Source of the DNA: Thermoplasmata archaeon
GTDB taxonomy: Archaea; Thermoplasmatota; Thermoplasmata; Lutacidiplasmatales; UBA184
DNA: 64,000 nucleotides
Direction: 5' to 3'
Assembly: GCA_021796385.1 (NCBI GenBank)
Contig: JAJYXQ010000059.1
Location: 1 to 64,000, forward strand
Part shown: piece by piece, positions 52,678 to 61,594 of the stretch
Position numbering within the stretch: the stretch's first letter is position 1
Layout: the number at the start of each line of letters is the position of its first letter
Translations under genes and position numbers: made by a program
The notes under the pieces: model-generated
What the model was told of the DNA's origin: nothing
Seen by the model: only the letters and a program-made list of their open reading frames with translations
Database searches by the model: none

Positions 52678-55600
52678 CGGTCCTGTCCCTTGTCGTCGTG
52701 GCGGGGCCACCACCACACGACGACATTCGCGATGAGGAGGGCCGCAGCCCCGGCCAGGAGAACGTACCAAAGGAACGGGGTCCCGGGGGCGGGAGCTCCG
52801 GCTTGGATGATAATCTGGACCGAAGCGGAGACCTTCGCTCCATCGGCGTCCGTAACGATCAGGGTCACAAGGTATGTCCCGGCCGAGGCGAAGTGGCAGG
52901 GGGAAACGGCGGTCGCCATGAACTGGCAAGCCGAGGGGGTGACGCTCCAGTAGTAGAGGTAAGGTCCGCTACCCCCGGTGACGTCCGCCGTGAACGTCAC
53001 GGTCGAACCGATGGTGGCGGGGTTCGCGCTGGGGAGCACGGCGGAGAGGACCAAGGGGGGAGCGACCTCGAGTTGGCCGACCAGGGCGCTCGCCATGGTT
53101 CCGCTGGAATCGTTGACGGCAACCGAGATGGTATAGTTGCCTGGGACTTCCGGGGTACAGTCCAGCGTAGAAGTGTCGGCTGTGGTGCAACCGGGGGGCA
53201 GACCACTCCAAGTATAGGCGTCAGTACCGGTTCCCCCGGTGGCCGTGACCGCGAGCGAAGTCGTGCTTCCCACTTGGATGTGTCCCGGGGTGATGTTGGT
53301 AGAGGTGATGGTGACGGGAGGCTGGACCTCAAGTTCGAGGACGGCGCTCTTCGCCGAGAAGCCGCGGGCATCCGTCACGGTGGCTTGGATGCCGAAGGTG
53401 CCTCCCGCGGATGGGGTACATTGGATCTGGGGGCTGTCCTGCGAGGCACACCCTGGGGGAAGACCGGACCATGTGTAATGGACCGGACCGATCGCGTACT
53501 GAGGCGTCACGGAGAGTGTGACTGGGGTCCCGGCATCCAAGGCTGGCGGCGTAGGTCGGATCGCTGAAAGACCGATAATGGGGATGATGGCCATGGTCAT
53601 GTTACGCAGGGCCTGCGAGCCATTCGCAGATTGGACCTCCCCGACGACCACGGCATTGCCGTTGGAAACCGTCATTTGGGCGGAGTCGAGGTGGCGCCAT
53701 GGAATGTAGTGCAGTAGCGTTGAGCCATCGTTCGTGAGGAGGAAGATGCCCACCCCATCACTGGCCGAGACCGCAAGGAGGTAGCTGCCTCCATAGCTTT
53801 CGATCTGGGCGTGCGAGACATTGTTCCCTCCGGTCCAGTGTGCGACGACACTGCCGGTGGACGCCTGGATCACATCCAAAACGGAGGTCGTCGAGTTCCG
53901 GTACAGGACCCCGATGTCCCCGGTAGAGCCTGAGACCCCGGTGACCGAGGTGACGTTGTACCCGGGGAGGGTCGGGACCGTCCACGCTCCATTGGAAGAG
54001 AGGTTCAGGACATGTTGCCCGAGGTACATGTCCTGCCACGAAACGAGGCCCGAGGAACAATCGAAGGACTCGATCTGGGAGGCGTCGGAAACGGTCGCGT
54101 TGTAGACTTCGAGGCCCGTGGCGAGGTCGTATTCCACGAGGTTCCCCGTATGGGCAAAGATCGTCGGTGTGTCGAGGAAGACCAGCCGGGGGTCTGCCCC
54201 GCAGGCGGAATAGACCGGCGAGGAGGGGAACCCCCAGTTCGAGATCGTGTGCATCGCACCCCAGGAACCCGTCTGGGTGTTCAGGGTGGCATACTGGAGA
54301 TCGGTATGGCTCAGGGCGAAAGGCGACGGGGCGGTCGACTCTGAATCGGGCAAGGCCAGCCATGTGGCTAAGAGCGACCCATCGGGAAGGGTGGCTAGGG
54401 AAGGTTGGAACGAGGTCTCCCCCGGAACCGCGGGCATGGAGACCCTCCCGACCGTACGTCCGATCGGGTCAACATGGAGAAGGCCGACGGTGAGGCCGAG
54501 GGGTCTCGGAACCGAGACGTTGTCCGTGGCATACGCTATGTAAGAGCCATTGGAGGTACTGGCGGTCGCATAGGAGCCCTCGGGGTACGTGTCGCCCATC
54601 AGTGTGCCGTTCAGGGCTCCGGGCACCCAGAGCCACTGTTGATAGCCCGTCCCATTGTAGTACCGGGGTCCGATGACGAAGGACCCGTTCGATCCGGTTC
54701 CATTTCCGGGATGGTGGATGCCGGGCGTGGGGTTCCCCTCCTGCCACCATGTTCCCTGGATGATGTTGATCTGAGTGGACCAGAAGAGTGCGCTGACCGC
54801 CACATAGACGGTACCGGAGATGATCATGCCCCGAAGGAAAGGGTTGTTGGTCTGGAGATAGATGTCGAATTCGAGGTTTCCGCCCAGGGATACCCCGAAA
54901 CCCAAGATGCTTATCCCCACCGCGACCCCGATGATGAGCTTGATCAAGGTCTCCAGATTGACGATCTTGGCCGGAAGGATGCCGAGCAAGAGGGGGCCTC
55001 CCTGTTTCTCGCTCAGCCATAGCGTCACTCCTACGCTCAAGGTGAAAGTGAACGTGATGCTCAACCCGATGGTACCGACCCCGGGGAGCGAAAAGCCGAA
55101 GGGCGTGACGGGGATCGTGGCCCCAACCGTGGTCGAGACCGTCACCCCGACACTGAGATTGGTCAAGACCAGGTTCGAGACGAAGGTGGAACCTTGGAGC
55201 GTCTGGACGATCTGCCATTTTCCCTGGGCGCTGGCTGTGACCGATATGTTGAAAGGGAGATCGGCGATCTTGAAGGAGGGGAAGGCGTACGCCCCGGTGA
55301 GCCCGACGGCCCCGCTCGAAGATATCGAGAGCGTGATGGAGATGGGAGAGACGAGAGCAGCCGCTCCGCTCAACGGGCTCGGAAGACTGGCCCCTAACTC
55401 CTTCGCAAAGTTCAACTTGAGGGTGGCTGAGAGCGTCCACGACCAGTTGAAGGGAGCGTATCCGGTCCCCGCTCCCGGCTGGGAAACCGTGCTCGAGTAG
55501 CTGACGAGGCCCGAATGGTTGAGCGTGGGTATCACGAAGTTCCAGAGAGTGCTGAGGAAGAGGTCCGGCTCCACGAGCCCGAACTCGTTGGAATTGCCCA

Positions 55601-57809
55601 CGGGAAAGTAGGGCTCCTTCGCCGCCCCACTCGTGGCATTGAGATCGAGCACAGTGTGGACCACGGCGCACTGGAACTCGACCTGGAATTCGATCTGCTG
55701 GAAATTCCCCATCGTGAGTATCGCACTCTGTGGAACGTTCACGAGCCACACCATCTGGCCGCTGGGGTAAACCTGGGAAGTTTGGACCGTCAGGGACTGC
55801 TGGCCCACGAGGTCCGCCTGGACTTGGATTGGGTACCACGTCGAGGGAGAAGAGTAGCTGTAAGCGTTCGCCCATGCGACGACCCCAAAGTCGTTCCCCG
55901 TGTTGGGAGCGAAGCCGGGCCCGAGTTCCGAGAATTGGCTCAGCCCGGGGTACATGACGGCATACTGCCGGTAGAAGTGGATCGTGAGCGGTGAGGGTTC
56001 CACTTCGACGGGGGTCGGACCGGAGGTCCCAGTCTCATTGGCAGTATCGGTTACTGTGACGGTGATATTGAAGAAGTTGGCCCAGGGGTTGTTCCCGCAA
56101 GCACTGTTCAGGACGGGGACGCACCAGGCCTGGTTGGCCCGAGGCCCGGGGTTGTACTGGGTGGGGCCGGGTCCGCACCCGCTGGGATTGTCGTTGTTGA
56201 CCCAGCTCCGGTCGTAGCTCGTGTAGTGGCCCGTTCCACCGAGAACGGTCACATTGAGCCAAAGGGCCGTCCCGGAGGTGGCATTCTCGGGGGCGGCGTA
56301 GATCTCGGGAGTGACTGGGAGCCAGAACCTCCATGTGTCGAAGTTCACCCAGTTCCACTGGTAGGGATTAGCCATTCCACCATAGAGGATCACGCACCCG
56401 TGGGGAAGGGTAGGGTTCCCACAGTCGCTGGGCTTGGGGTCGTAGACCATCAGGGCTCCTGAGCGCTCGCTGGGTTGGGGCTTGGTCCCGGTTCCCAGAC
56501 CTGCCAGGGCCGTCAGATTGACCCACGAGTGGGAGATCGGGGAGGTGGTGTCCCCGACAAAGGCGAACGTTCCGTTCGTCCAGTACGGGTGATTGTATCC
56601 TTGGTAGACGCCGTACGCTCCCCCAAAGCTCATCATGAAATCGTTGGCCGCATTGAACACCCATGGGACCCCATAATCTCCGTTGAGCGAAGAGTCGCAG
56701 AACCCCACATCCGCCGGACAACCGGCTTGGATGGGTTGCCACTCCGGTATGTACGGGGCATAGGGCTGCGGGGCGAGAACGTAATAGTGCGCCCCCTGGG
56801 CCGCCCAGCTGGCCGGCACCGATCCCCCGTTTTTGGGCGATTGGATCTGCCCGTAAGCGACGTTCGGGTCGCGCATCACGACCTCATGGATGATCGGATC
56901 GAACGTAGCTTGCATCGGACCCAGGAACGCCATCGTACCGTAGTTCTGGGAAAGCCAGAAATTGATGTCGGGGGAAAGGTCGGACCACCCATAGGTCGGC
57001 AGATACTCCCATGTGATGTTCACCGAGCCGTTGTCGCACGGGTCAGAGCAGGTGACGTTCGGTGCGAAACCTCCGATGGCGAGGAGACACCCGCTCATGT
57101 TGTAAACGCCAATCGGGTGCACATCGCACGTCGAGTAGTTGGAATCCCAGACAAGGCTCGTCCCTCGGACCGGGGGCATGATCGAGGTGCTGTAGAGCGA
57201 CGTGATCATCGTCTGCTTGGTCACATTCTTCCATGCGCCGTTCGCGTACTGGAACTCATATTCGGAACTCGTTCCGTTCAGCCCGAAAAGCAAGACCACG
57301 CAACCGTTCGTTCCGATGAAACAATTGCTCTTGTCGGGGTCGAAGGCCATCGAGGGATAGATTCCGAGAAGGTCGTTATAGGGGACAGGGAAAGTGGCAT
57401 TCACAAGGCTCCAGGTACTGCCGTTCAGTTTCCAGGTTCCCTGGAAATTGACCTGCATGGTATAGTTGTCCGCCGCGTCGTAGACCATGCCCCCCATCGA
57501 AGCATCGTTCTCGACCGCGGTATTGTTCTCCACCAATTGCCAAGGCGCCGCCCCGCCGGTTTGCGGTACGACGCTCCCGACCGACCCGGGACACTCGGGA
57601 AGCCACCCTTTCGGCACGGGACAGTCGGTGGTGGGTCGCGGAGGGGGGGGAATAGGCTTGGTTTGGGTCTCTTCACCGGAGAGCGATCGGCCCCCGTGAG
57701 GGATGGGTGTCGCTAGCACCGAGCCCGCTACGCTTGAGGTCAGCAGGATCAGGGTGAAGAGGACCGCCGATGCACCTAAACTAAGGGCGTTCCCCCTGAG
57801 AGACCGCAT
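52674..57809 (-). CDS. Giant membrane-anchored surface protein, first of the Kelch operon
   Basis: 1711 residues from the ATG at 57809, supported by a TATA-like CGATATTAGTC (rc of 57839-57849) upstream; a GTG at 57896 overlapping the bud32 stop is the alternative. After a signal helix and a Pro-rich spacer come Kelch-like blades (residues about 100-480). A long region follows that I do not recognise. It includes hydrophobic, beta- and helix-forming segments (nt about 54750-55430, for example IKLIIGVAVGISILGFGVSLGG). Then come a second propeller-like part (FQPSLATLPDGSLLATW), two Ig-like modules (WSGLPPGC...C), a PKD-like module, a transmembrane helix and a short charged tail. Confidence 0.8.
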   Translation of the reverse strand: MRSLRGNALSLGASAVLFTLILLTSSVAGSVLATPIPHGGRSLSGEETQTKPIPPPPRPTTDCPVPKGWLPECPGSVGSVVPQTGGAAPWQLVENNTAVENDASMGGMVYDAADNYTMQVNFQGTWKLNGSTWSLVNATFPVPYNDLLGIYPSMAFDPDKSNCFIGTNGCVVLLFGLNGTSSEYEFQYANGAWKNVTKQTMITSLYSTSIMPPVRGTSLVWDSNYSTCDVHPIGVYNMSGCLLAIGGFAPNVTCSDPCDNGSVNITWEYLPTYGWSDLSPDINFWLSQNYGTMAFLGPMQATFDPIIHEVVMRDPNVAYGQIQSPKNGGSVPASWAAQGAHYYVLAPQPYAPYIPEWQPIQAGCPADVGFCDSSLNGDYGVPWVFNAANDFMMSFGGAYGVYQGYNHPYWTNGTFAFVGDTTSPISHSWVNLTALAGLGTGTKPQPSERSGALMVYDPKPSDCGNPTLPHGCVILYGGMANPYQWNWVNFDTWRFWLPVTPEIYAAPENATSGTALWLNVTVLGGTGHYTSYDRSWVNNDNPSGCGPGPTQYNPGPRANQAWCVPVLNSACGNNPWANFFNITVTVTDTANETGTSGPTPVEVEPSPLTIHFYRQYAVMYPGLSQFSELGPGFAPNTGNDFGVVAWANAYSYSSPSTWYPIQVQADLVGQQSLTVQTSQVYPSGQMVWLVNVPQSAILTMGNFQQIEFQVEFQCAVVHTVLDLNATSGAAKEPYFPVGNSNEFGLVEPDLFLSTLWNFVIPTLNHSGLVSYSSTVSQPGAGTGYAPFNWSWTLSATLKLNFAKELGASLPSPLSGAAALVSPISITLSISSSGAVGLTGAYAFPSFKIADLPFNISVTASAQGKWQIVQTLQGSTFVSNLVLTNLSVGVTVSTTVGATIPVTPFGFSLPGVGTIGLSITFTFTLSVGVTLWLSEKQGGPLLLGILPAKIVNLETLIKLIIGVAVGISILGFGVSLGGNLEFDIYLQTNNPFLRGMIISGTVYVAVSALFWSTQINIIQGTWWQEGNPTPGIHHPGNGTGSNGSFVIGPRYYNGTGYQQWLWVPGALNGTLMGDTYPEGSYATASTSNGSYIAYATDNVSVPRPLGLTVGLLHVDPIGRTVGRVSMPAVPGETSFQPSLATLPDGSLLATWLALPDSESTAPSPFALSHTDLQYATLNTQTGSWGAMHTISNWGFPSSPVYSACGADPRLVFLDTPTIFAHTGNLVEYDLATGLEVYNATVSDASQIESFDCSSGLVSWQDMYLGQHVLNLSSNGAWTVPTLPGYNVTSVTGVSGSTGDIGVLYRNSTTSVLDVIQASTGSVVAHWTGGNNVSHAQIESYGGSYLLAVSASDGVGIFLLTNDGSTLLHYIPWRHLDSAQMTVSNGNAVVVGEVQSANGSQALRNMTMAIIPIIGLSAIRPTPPALDAGTPVTLSVTPQYAIGPVHYTWSGLPPGCASQDSPQIQCTPSAGGTFGIQATVTDARGFSAKSAVLELEVQPPVTITSTNITPGHIQVGSTTSLAVTATGGTGTDAYTWSGLPPGCTTADTSTLDCTPEVPGNYTISVAVNDSSGTMASALVGQLEVAPPLVLSAVLPSANPATIGSTVTFTADVTGGSGPYLYYWSVTPSACQFMATAVSPCHFASAGTYLVTLIVTDADGAKVSASVQIIIQAGAPAPGTPFLWYVLLAGAAALLIANVVVWWWPRHDDKGQDR

Positions 57810-57892
57810 GGGGTTGATGCTTCCAACACATCCTACCTGACTAATATCGTTTAGTACCCGCGCGTGCGGGACGGCCCATCGCTTGCGGAAGG

Positions 57893-58543
57893 TCACGAAT
57901 ACCGGACCCGGCCCTTGATCTCCCGGGCTCGAGCGGTGTTCTTCTTTGCGCCACTAGGATTCCCCAGCGCATATCCGTGTAGGAAGGCCTGGTAGACGAT
58001 CGGAGGGTCCGGAAGCAACGTGTTGAAGTCCTCCTCCACCAGGTGGAGGTCGATGCCGAAGTCCTCTAGTTCAGGGGTCCGGGACCCCATGGACATGTCG
58101 ATGAACGCGATGTCCTTTCCATTCCAAACCACGTTCGACCCCGTCAGATCACCATGCGACATCCCTCCCGCATGGAGCTTTCCGAGGGCCTCCCCAAGCC
58201 GAGCCGCTACCCCTAGCACCTCTTGCTGCGAGGCCTTCCCATCCGTGAAGACCTCGGTGAGCGTCCGACCCGGGATGCGTTCCATGATGATGGCGAAAGC
58301 GGCCTCGTCAATATCGAAGACATGGGGGGTGCGCAATCCCATCCGCCGAGCTTCCCGTAGGAGACGGACCTCGGCCCGTAATCGTTCGTTCCGGATCCTC
58401 CGGTCGAACGCCTCCGCACGATAGGCTTTGGATACCCGGGTCTTCCGGATGGCTTCGAGCCCGAGGTAGGACTCGGCGACCACGGTCGCCTCCGCTCCGT
58501 CGCTCAAGGGAGAGCCGACGGTCTGATGGGCTACTTCTTCCAT
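57893..58543 (-). CDS. bud32: Bud32 (Kae1-associated small serine/threonine kinase)
   Basis: A 216-residue member of the piD261/Bud32 family of the KEOPS complex, which makes the tRNA t6A modification with Kae1. Landmarks are DGAEATVV, KAYRAEAFDRRIRNERLRAE, MERIPGRTL, SHGDLTGSNVVW (catalytic Asp132) and ELEDFGIDLHLVEEDF. The usual DFG metal motif reads IDMSMG (148-153), so Asp149 is kept but the Phe-Gly pair is replaced. Kae1 is often fused or adjacent to Bud32 in archaea but is absent here. It overlaps the agmatinase-like gene by 13 bp, and its stop overlaps a GTG of the giant surface gene. Confidence 0.88.
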   Translation of the reverse strand: MEEVAHQTVGSPLSDGAEATVVAESYLGLEAIRKTRVSKAYRAEAFDRRIRNERLRAEVRLLREARRMGLRTPHVFDIDEAAFAIIMERIPGRTLTEVFTDGKASQQEVLGVAARLGEALGKLHAGGMSHGDLTGSNVVWNGKDIAFIDMSMGSRTPELEDFGIDLHLVEEDFNTLLPDPPIVYQAFLHGYALGNPSGAKKNTARAREIKGRVRYS

Positions 58544-59439
58544 GAACGGACAATGGCCTCCCGGGCCAATCGGGCCGCGAGGGCGCTCGTGTTGCCATTG
58601 TCATACGGCGGTGAGACTTCCATGAAATCCATGCCGATAAGGCGTCTACCGACTCTATCCACAACGGCCTTGATGTCCAGTGGGGAGAGTCCGAACGGCT
58701 CCGGGGTGCCCGTGCCCCCAGCGTAGGCGGGATCGATGCAATCGATGTCCAGGGAAATGTAGATGTCCTTCTTCCCGGCCATCTTCAGGACCTTCTGGAT
58801 CGCGGCATCCATTCCCGCCCGGTGGACCTGATAGGCGTCGATGTACCGAAGCCCGGTCTTTCGTATGCCCTCCGTCTCCTCCCGGGACACGGAGCGCACA
58901 CCCAGGACCGCGAGGTTCTCGAACCCTACGTGCTCGGCCATCCGCCGAGAGGAGCAGGCGTGGCTCCGGGGGTCTCCCAGGTACTCTTCCCGGAAGTCCA
59001 TGTGGGCATCCAGATAGATCACGAAGACCTTCCGGTCCTCCGGGATCGCCTCCACGACAGGGGCGGCGCAGGCATGGTCCCCACCCAGGACGATCGGGAA
59101 CTTCCCGGCCTTCCACAGCGGAGCGAGCGAAGTCCGCAAGGCCTCAGCCATGTCCGGTGCGTTCCCGAACTCTTCAAGATTCCCGGCGTCGTGGACCGGG
59201 ACCTCAGAAAGGTCGACTGAGGTCTCTAGGTCGAACGTCTCGAAATTCCAAGAATGGGCCCGGATGGCATCCGGTCCGAAGCGGGCTCCCGGCCGGAAGG
59301 ACGTGGTCCGGTCGAAGGGGACCCCCAGCACCACGTAGCGTGCTTCATCCAGCGTGGCGTTCGCATCAGCAAACCGGCCCGCTGGCATCGTGCGCATCAT
59401 GCGGGACACGACCCCAAGGCCCCGAAGAAACCCTTGCAC
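58531..59439 (-). CDS. speB: Agmatinase / arginase-family ureohydrolase
   Basis: 302 residues from the GTG at 59439, which has GGAG five bases upstream; ATGs at 59400 and 59388 are alternatives. The manganese-binding motifs are present: GGDHACAAP, YLDAHMDFREEY, and SLDIDCIDPAYAGGTGTPEP. These define the ureohydrolase fold. Archaeal members usually convert agmatine to putrescine plus urea, in polyamine synthesis. Formimidoylglutamase or guanidinobutyrase activity cannot be ruled out. It overlaps bud32 by 13 bp. Confidence 0.85.
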   Translation of the reverse strand: MQGFLRGLGVVSRMMRTMPAGRFADANATLDEARYVVLGVPFDRTTSFRPGARFGPDAIRAHSWNFETFDLETSVDLSEVPVHDAGNLEEFGNAPDMAEALRTSLAPLWKAGKFPIVLGGDHACAAPVVEAIPEDRKVFVIYLDAHMDFREEYLGDPRSHACSSRRMAEHVGFENLAVLGVRSVSREETEGIRKTGLRYIDAYQVHRAGMDAAIQKVLKMAGKKDIYISLDIDCIDPAYAGGTGTPEPFGLSPLDIKAVVDRVGRRLIGMDFMEVSPPYDNGNTSALAARLAREAIVRSWKK

Positions 59440-59476
59440 CGCTGCTCCATGGCCGCGCCCTGCCTAGCTACAAGTT

Positions 59477-59485
59477 GTTTAATAG
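59477..59485. promoter_or_regulatory. TATA element between speB and sufC
   Basis: GTTTAATAG reads CTATTAAAC on the minus strand. It lies 34 bp before the sufC ATG at 59515 and 42 bp before the speB GTG at 59439, and is the only TATA-like element in the 75-bp gap. Confidence 0.5.
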
Positions 59486-59514
59486 CCTTCCATGCTCCAA
59501 AGAGCCCGAAGGCC

Positions 59515-60273
59515 ATGACACAAGGACAGGGAACATTGGAAGTCAAGGACCTCCACGTCTCGGTCGCGGGAAAGGAGATCCTCAAGGGAATATCGCTCAC
59601 CTTGAAGAAGGGGGAGCTCGTTGCGATCATGGGGCCCAATGGCTCCGGCAAGAGCACACTGGCCTACGCTCTGGCCGGCCATCCCCGATACACTGTGACG
59701 AAGGGAACCGCCACCCTGGACGGGAAGGATATCCTCAGCCAGACTCCCGATGCGCGGGCCCGGGCCGGGCTCTTCTTGGGGTTCCAGTATCCTGTGGAGG
59801 TCTCCGGGGTGTCTCTATCGAAGTTCCTATGGACCGCATACACCCAGCGACATGTGGCGGAGGAGATCGACATCGATGCTTATCAGGCCCGTCTGGACGG
59901 GAACATGGGCCAGTTGGGGGTCGACGGTGCATTCCTCAAGCGCTCCCTGAACGAAGGCTTCTCCGGCGGGGAGAAGAAGCGTATCGAAGTGCTCCAGATG
60001 TCCACCTTGGAACCGGTCTATGCCATCCTAGATGAGCCGGACAGCGGGCTCGACATCGATGCCGTCCGGGTTGTCGGGGAGAGCATACAGGCCCAGCGCA
60101 AACCCGGGATCGGGATCCTCGTGATCACCCATTATCAACGCATCCTCAAGTACATCAGTCCCGACCGGGTCTATGTGATCGTGGACGGGGTCGTGGTGAA
60201 GGAGGGTGGCCGCGAGCTTGCGGAAGAGCTCGAAGTCAAGGGCTATGACTGGGTCAAGCCCCCCAGTTCATGA
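59515..60273 (+). CDS. sufC: Fe-S assembly ATPase SufC
   Basis: 252 residues of a non-membrane ABC ATPase. Walker A is GPNGSGKST (40-48), the signature is FSGGEKKR (149-156), and Walker B with D-loop is YAILDEPDSGLD (169-180), which is the SufC form. LGFQYPVEVSGVS is the Q-loop region diagnostic for SufC. It powers the SufBCD scaffold. A longer frame to 59254 exists, but the ATG at 59515 follows the TATA element by 34 bp. It overlaps sufS by 4 bp. Confidence 0.95.
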   Translation: MTQGQGTLEVKDLHVSVAGKEILKGISLTLKKGELVAIMGPNGSGKSTLAYALAGHPRYTVTKGTATLDGKDILSQTPDARARAGLFLGFQYPVEVSGVSLSKFLWTAYTQRHVAEEIDIDAYQARLDGNMGQLGVDGAFLKRSLNEGFSGGEKKRIEVLQMSTLEPVYAILDEPDSGLDIDAVRVVGESIQAQRKPGIGILVITHYQRILKYISPDRVYVIVDGVVVKEGGRELAEELEVKGYDWVKPPSS

Positions 60274-61505
60274 GCATCGAAGACTGCCGTAAGGATTTCC
60301 CGATCCTGGGTCGTTCGTTCCATGGACGACCCCTCGTCTATCTGGATTCGGCGGCAACCAGCCAGAAGCCTCTCAAGGTGATCGAGGCCGAGGCCGAGTA
60401 CTACCGCAGCTTGAACGCGAACGTCCATCGCGGTGTCTACGCATTGTCCGAGGAGGCGACCGCGGGCTATGAGGCTGCACGAGAGCGGGCGGCCCGGTTC
60501 GTGGGGGCGAAGGACCCCGAGGAGATCGTGTTCGTGCGCGGGACGACGGAGGGCATCAACCTGCTCTCCACCTCGCTCGGCCGTGGAAATCTGCACAGGG
60601 GCGATCGGGTGGTCTCTACCGAGATGGAGCACCACTCGAACATCGTCCCCTGGCAACTTCTGCAACAGGACAAAGGTACCGAGCTGGACTACATCGGCCT
60701 GACCGACGATGGCCAATTGGTCCCGGGTGACATCGAGCAGAAGATCGTGCGGGGAGTGAAGGTCACGACGTTCACGCACGTGTCGAACGTGCTCGGCACC
60801 CTGAACCCGGTGCGAGAGCTCGCCGACCGGGCCCGCGATGTCGGGAGCCTCTCGATCCTGGACGCCGCTCAGAGCGCTCCGCATCTCAAGCTCGACGTGG
60901 AACGGCTCGGGGTCGACTTCCTGGTCTTCTCCGGGCACAAGGTGTTCGGACCGACCGGGATCGGGGTGGTCTGGGGACGGAAGGAACTCCTGAAGGACAT
61001 GGCCCCATACATGGGCGGCGGCGAGATGATTCTTGAGGTGGAGAAGGAGCGGGCCACCTACAAGGACCCTCCGTACCGGTTCGAGGCGGGCACGCCCAAC
61101 ATCGCGGGGGCCATCACGCTGGCGGCTGCCCTAGACTACCTAGAGCATCTCGGCTGGGAAGAGGTGACAGCACACGACCAGGCGCTGGTGGCGGATGCCT
61201 GGAAGCGCCTTTCGGATGCCTTCGGTCCGAAGATCCGTCTGTTCGGTCCGGCCCCGGAGAAGGGGCACCACGGGGTGGTCTCGTTCGCCCTCAAAGGGGT
61301 GCACCCGCACGACATGGCTTCCCTCCTCGATCACGAAGGGATTGCCGTCCGCGGTGGCCACCACTGTGCCCAACTCATCATGCGTCGTTACGGTGTACCT
61401 GCCCTCACCCGGGCCAGCTATGCGATCTACAACACATCGAACGACACCGCGCGTCTTGCCGACGCCCTCGGCAAGGTCGAGGCATTTTTCCGGGGGTCCA
61501 CGTGA
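60270..61505 (+). CDS. sufS: Cysteine desulfurase SufS
   Basis: 411 residues of the group II cysteine desulfurase/selenocysteine lyase family. YLDSAATSQKP starts the fold, EMEHHSNIVPW is the PLP-stacking region, ILDAAQ holds Asp198, FSGHKVFGPTG carries the Schiff-base Lys224, and RGGHHCAQ has the persulfide Cys366 in its short loop. It delivers sulfur to SufB. Its ATG overlaps the sufC stop (ATGA), and sufB follows after 89 bp with its own promoter. A SufU/SufE partner is not in the window. Confidence 0.95.
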   Translation: MSIEDCRKDFPILGRSFHGRPLVYLDSAATSQKPLKVIEAEAEYYRSLNANVHRGVYALSEEATAGYEAARERAARFVGAKDPEEIVFVRGTTEGINLLSTSLGRGNLHRGDRVVSTEMEHHSNIVPWQLLQQDKGTELDYIGLTDDGQLVPGDIEQKIVRGVKVTTFTHVSNVLGTLNPVRELADRARDVGSLSILDAAQSAPHLKLDVERLGVDFLVFSGHKVFGPTGIGVVWGRKELLKDMAPYMGGGEMILEVEKERATYKDPPYRFEAGTPNIAGAITLAAALDYLEHLGWEEVTAHDQALVADAWKRLSDAFGPKIRLFGPAPEKGHHGVVSFALKGVHPHDMASLLDHEGIAVRGGHHCAQLIMRRYGVPALTRASYAIYNTSNDTARLADALGKVEAFFRGST

Positions 61506-61550
61506 ACGGCCGCCCGTCCCTCCCGGTCCGCCATGCAACGTGTCAAAAGG

Positions 61551-61559
61551 TATAAATAC
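61551..61559 (+). promoter_or_regulatory. TATA box of sufB
   Basis: TATAAATAC, preceded by AAAAGG, is a near-perfect archaeal box A. It lies about 40 bp before the ATG at 61595, predicting a short leader of about 15 nt. Confidence 0.65.
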
Positions 61560-61594
61560 TGAACGGTGGTTAAATCGCTCCGAAGGTAAAGCCC

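Noticed and set aside
46700-57700. Long antisense frames opposite the Kelch operon
   Set aside because: They mirror the codon structure of the real genes, have no start context and encode Arg/Gly/Pro-rich sequence without motifs.
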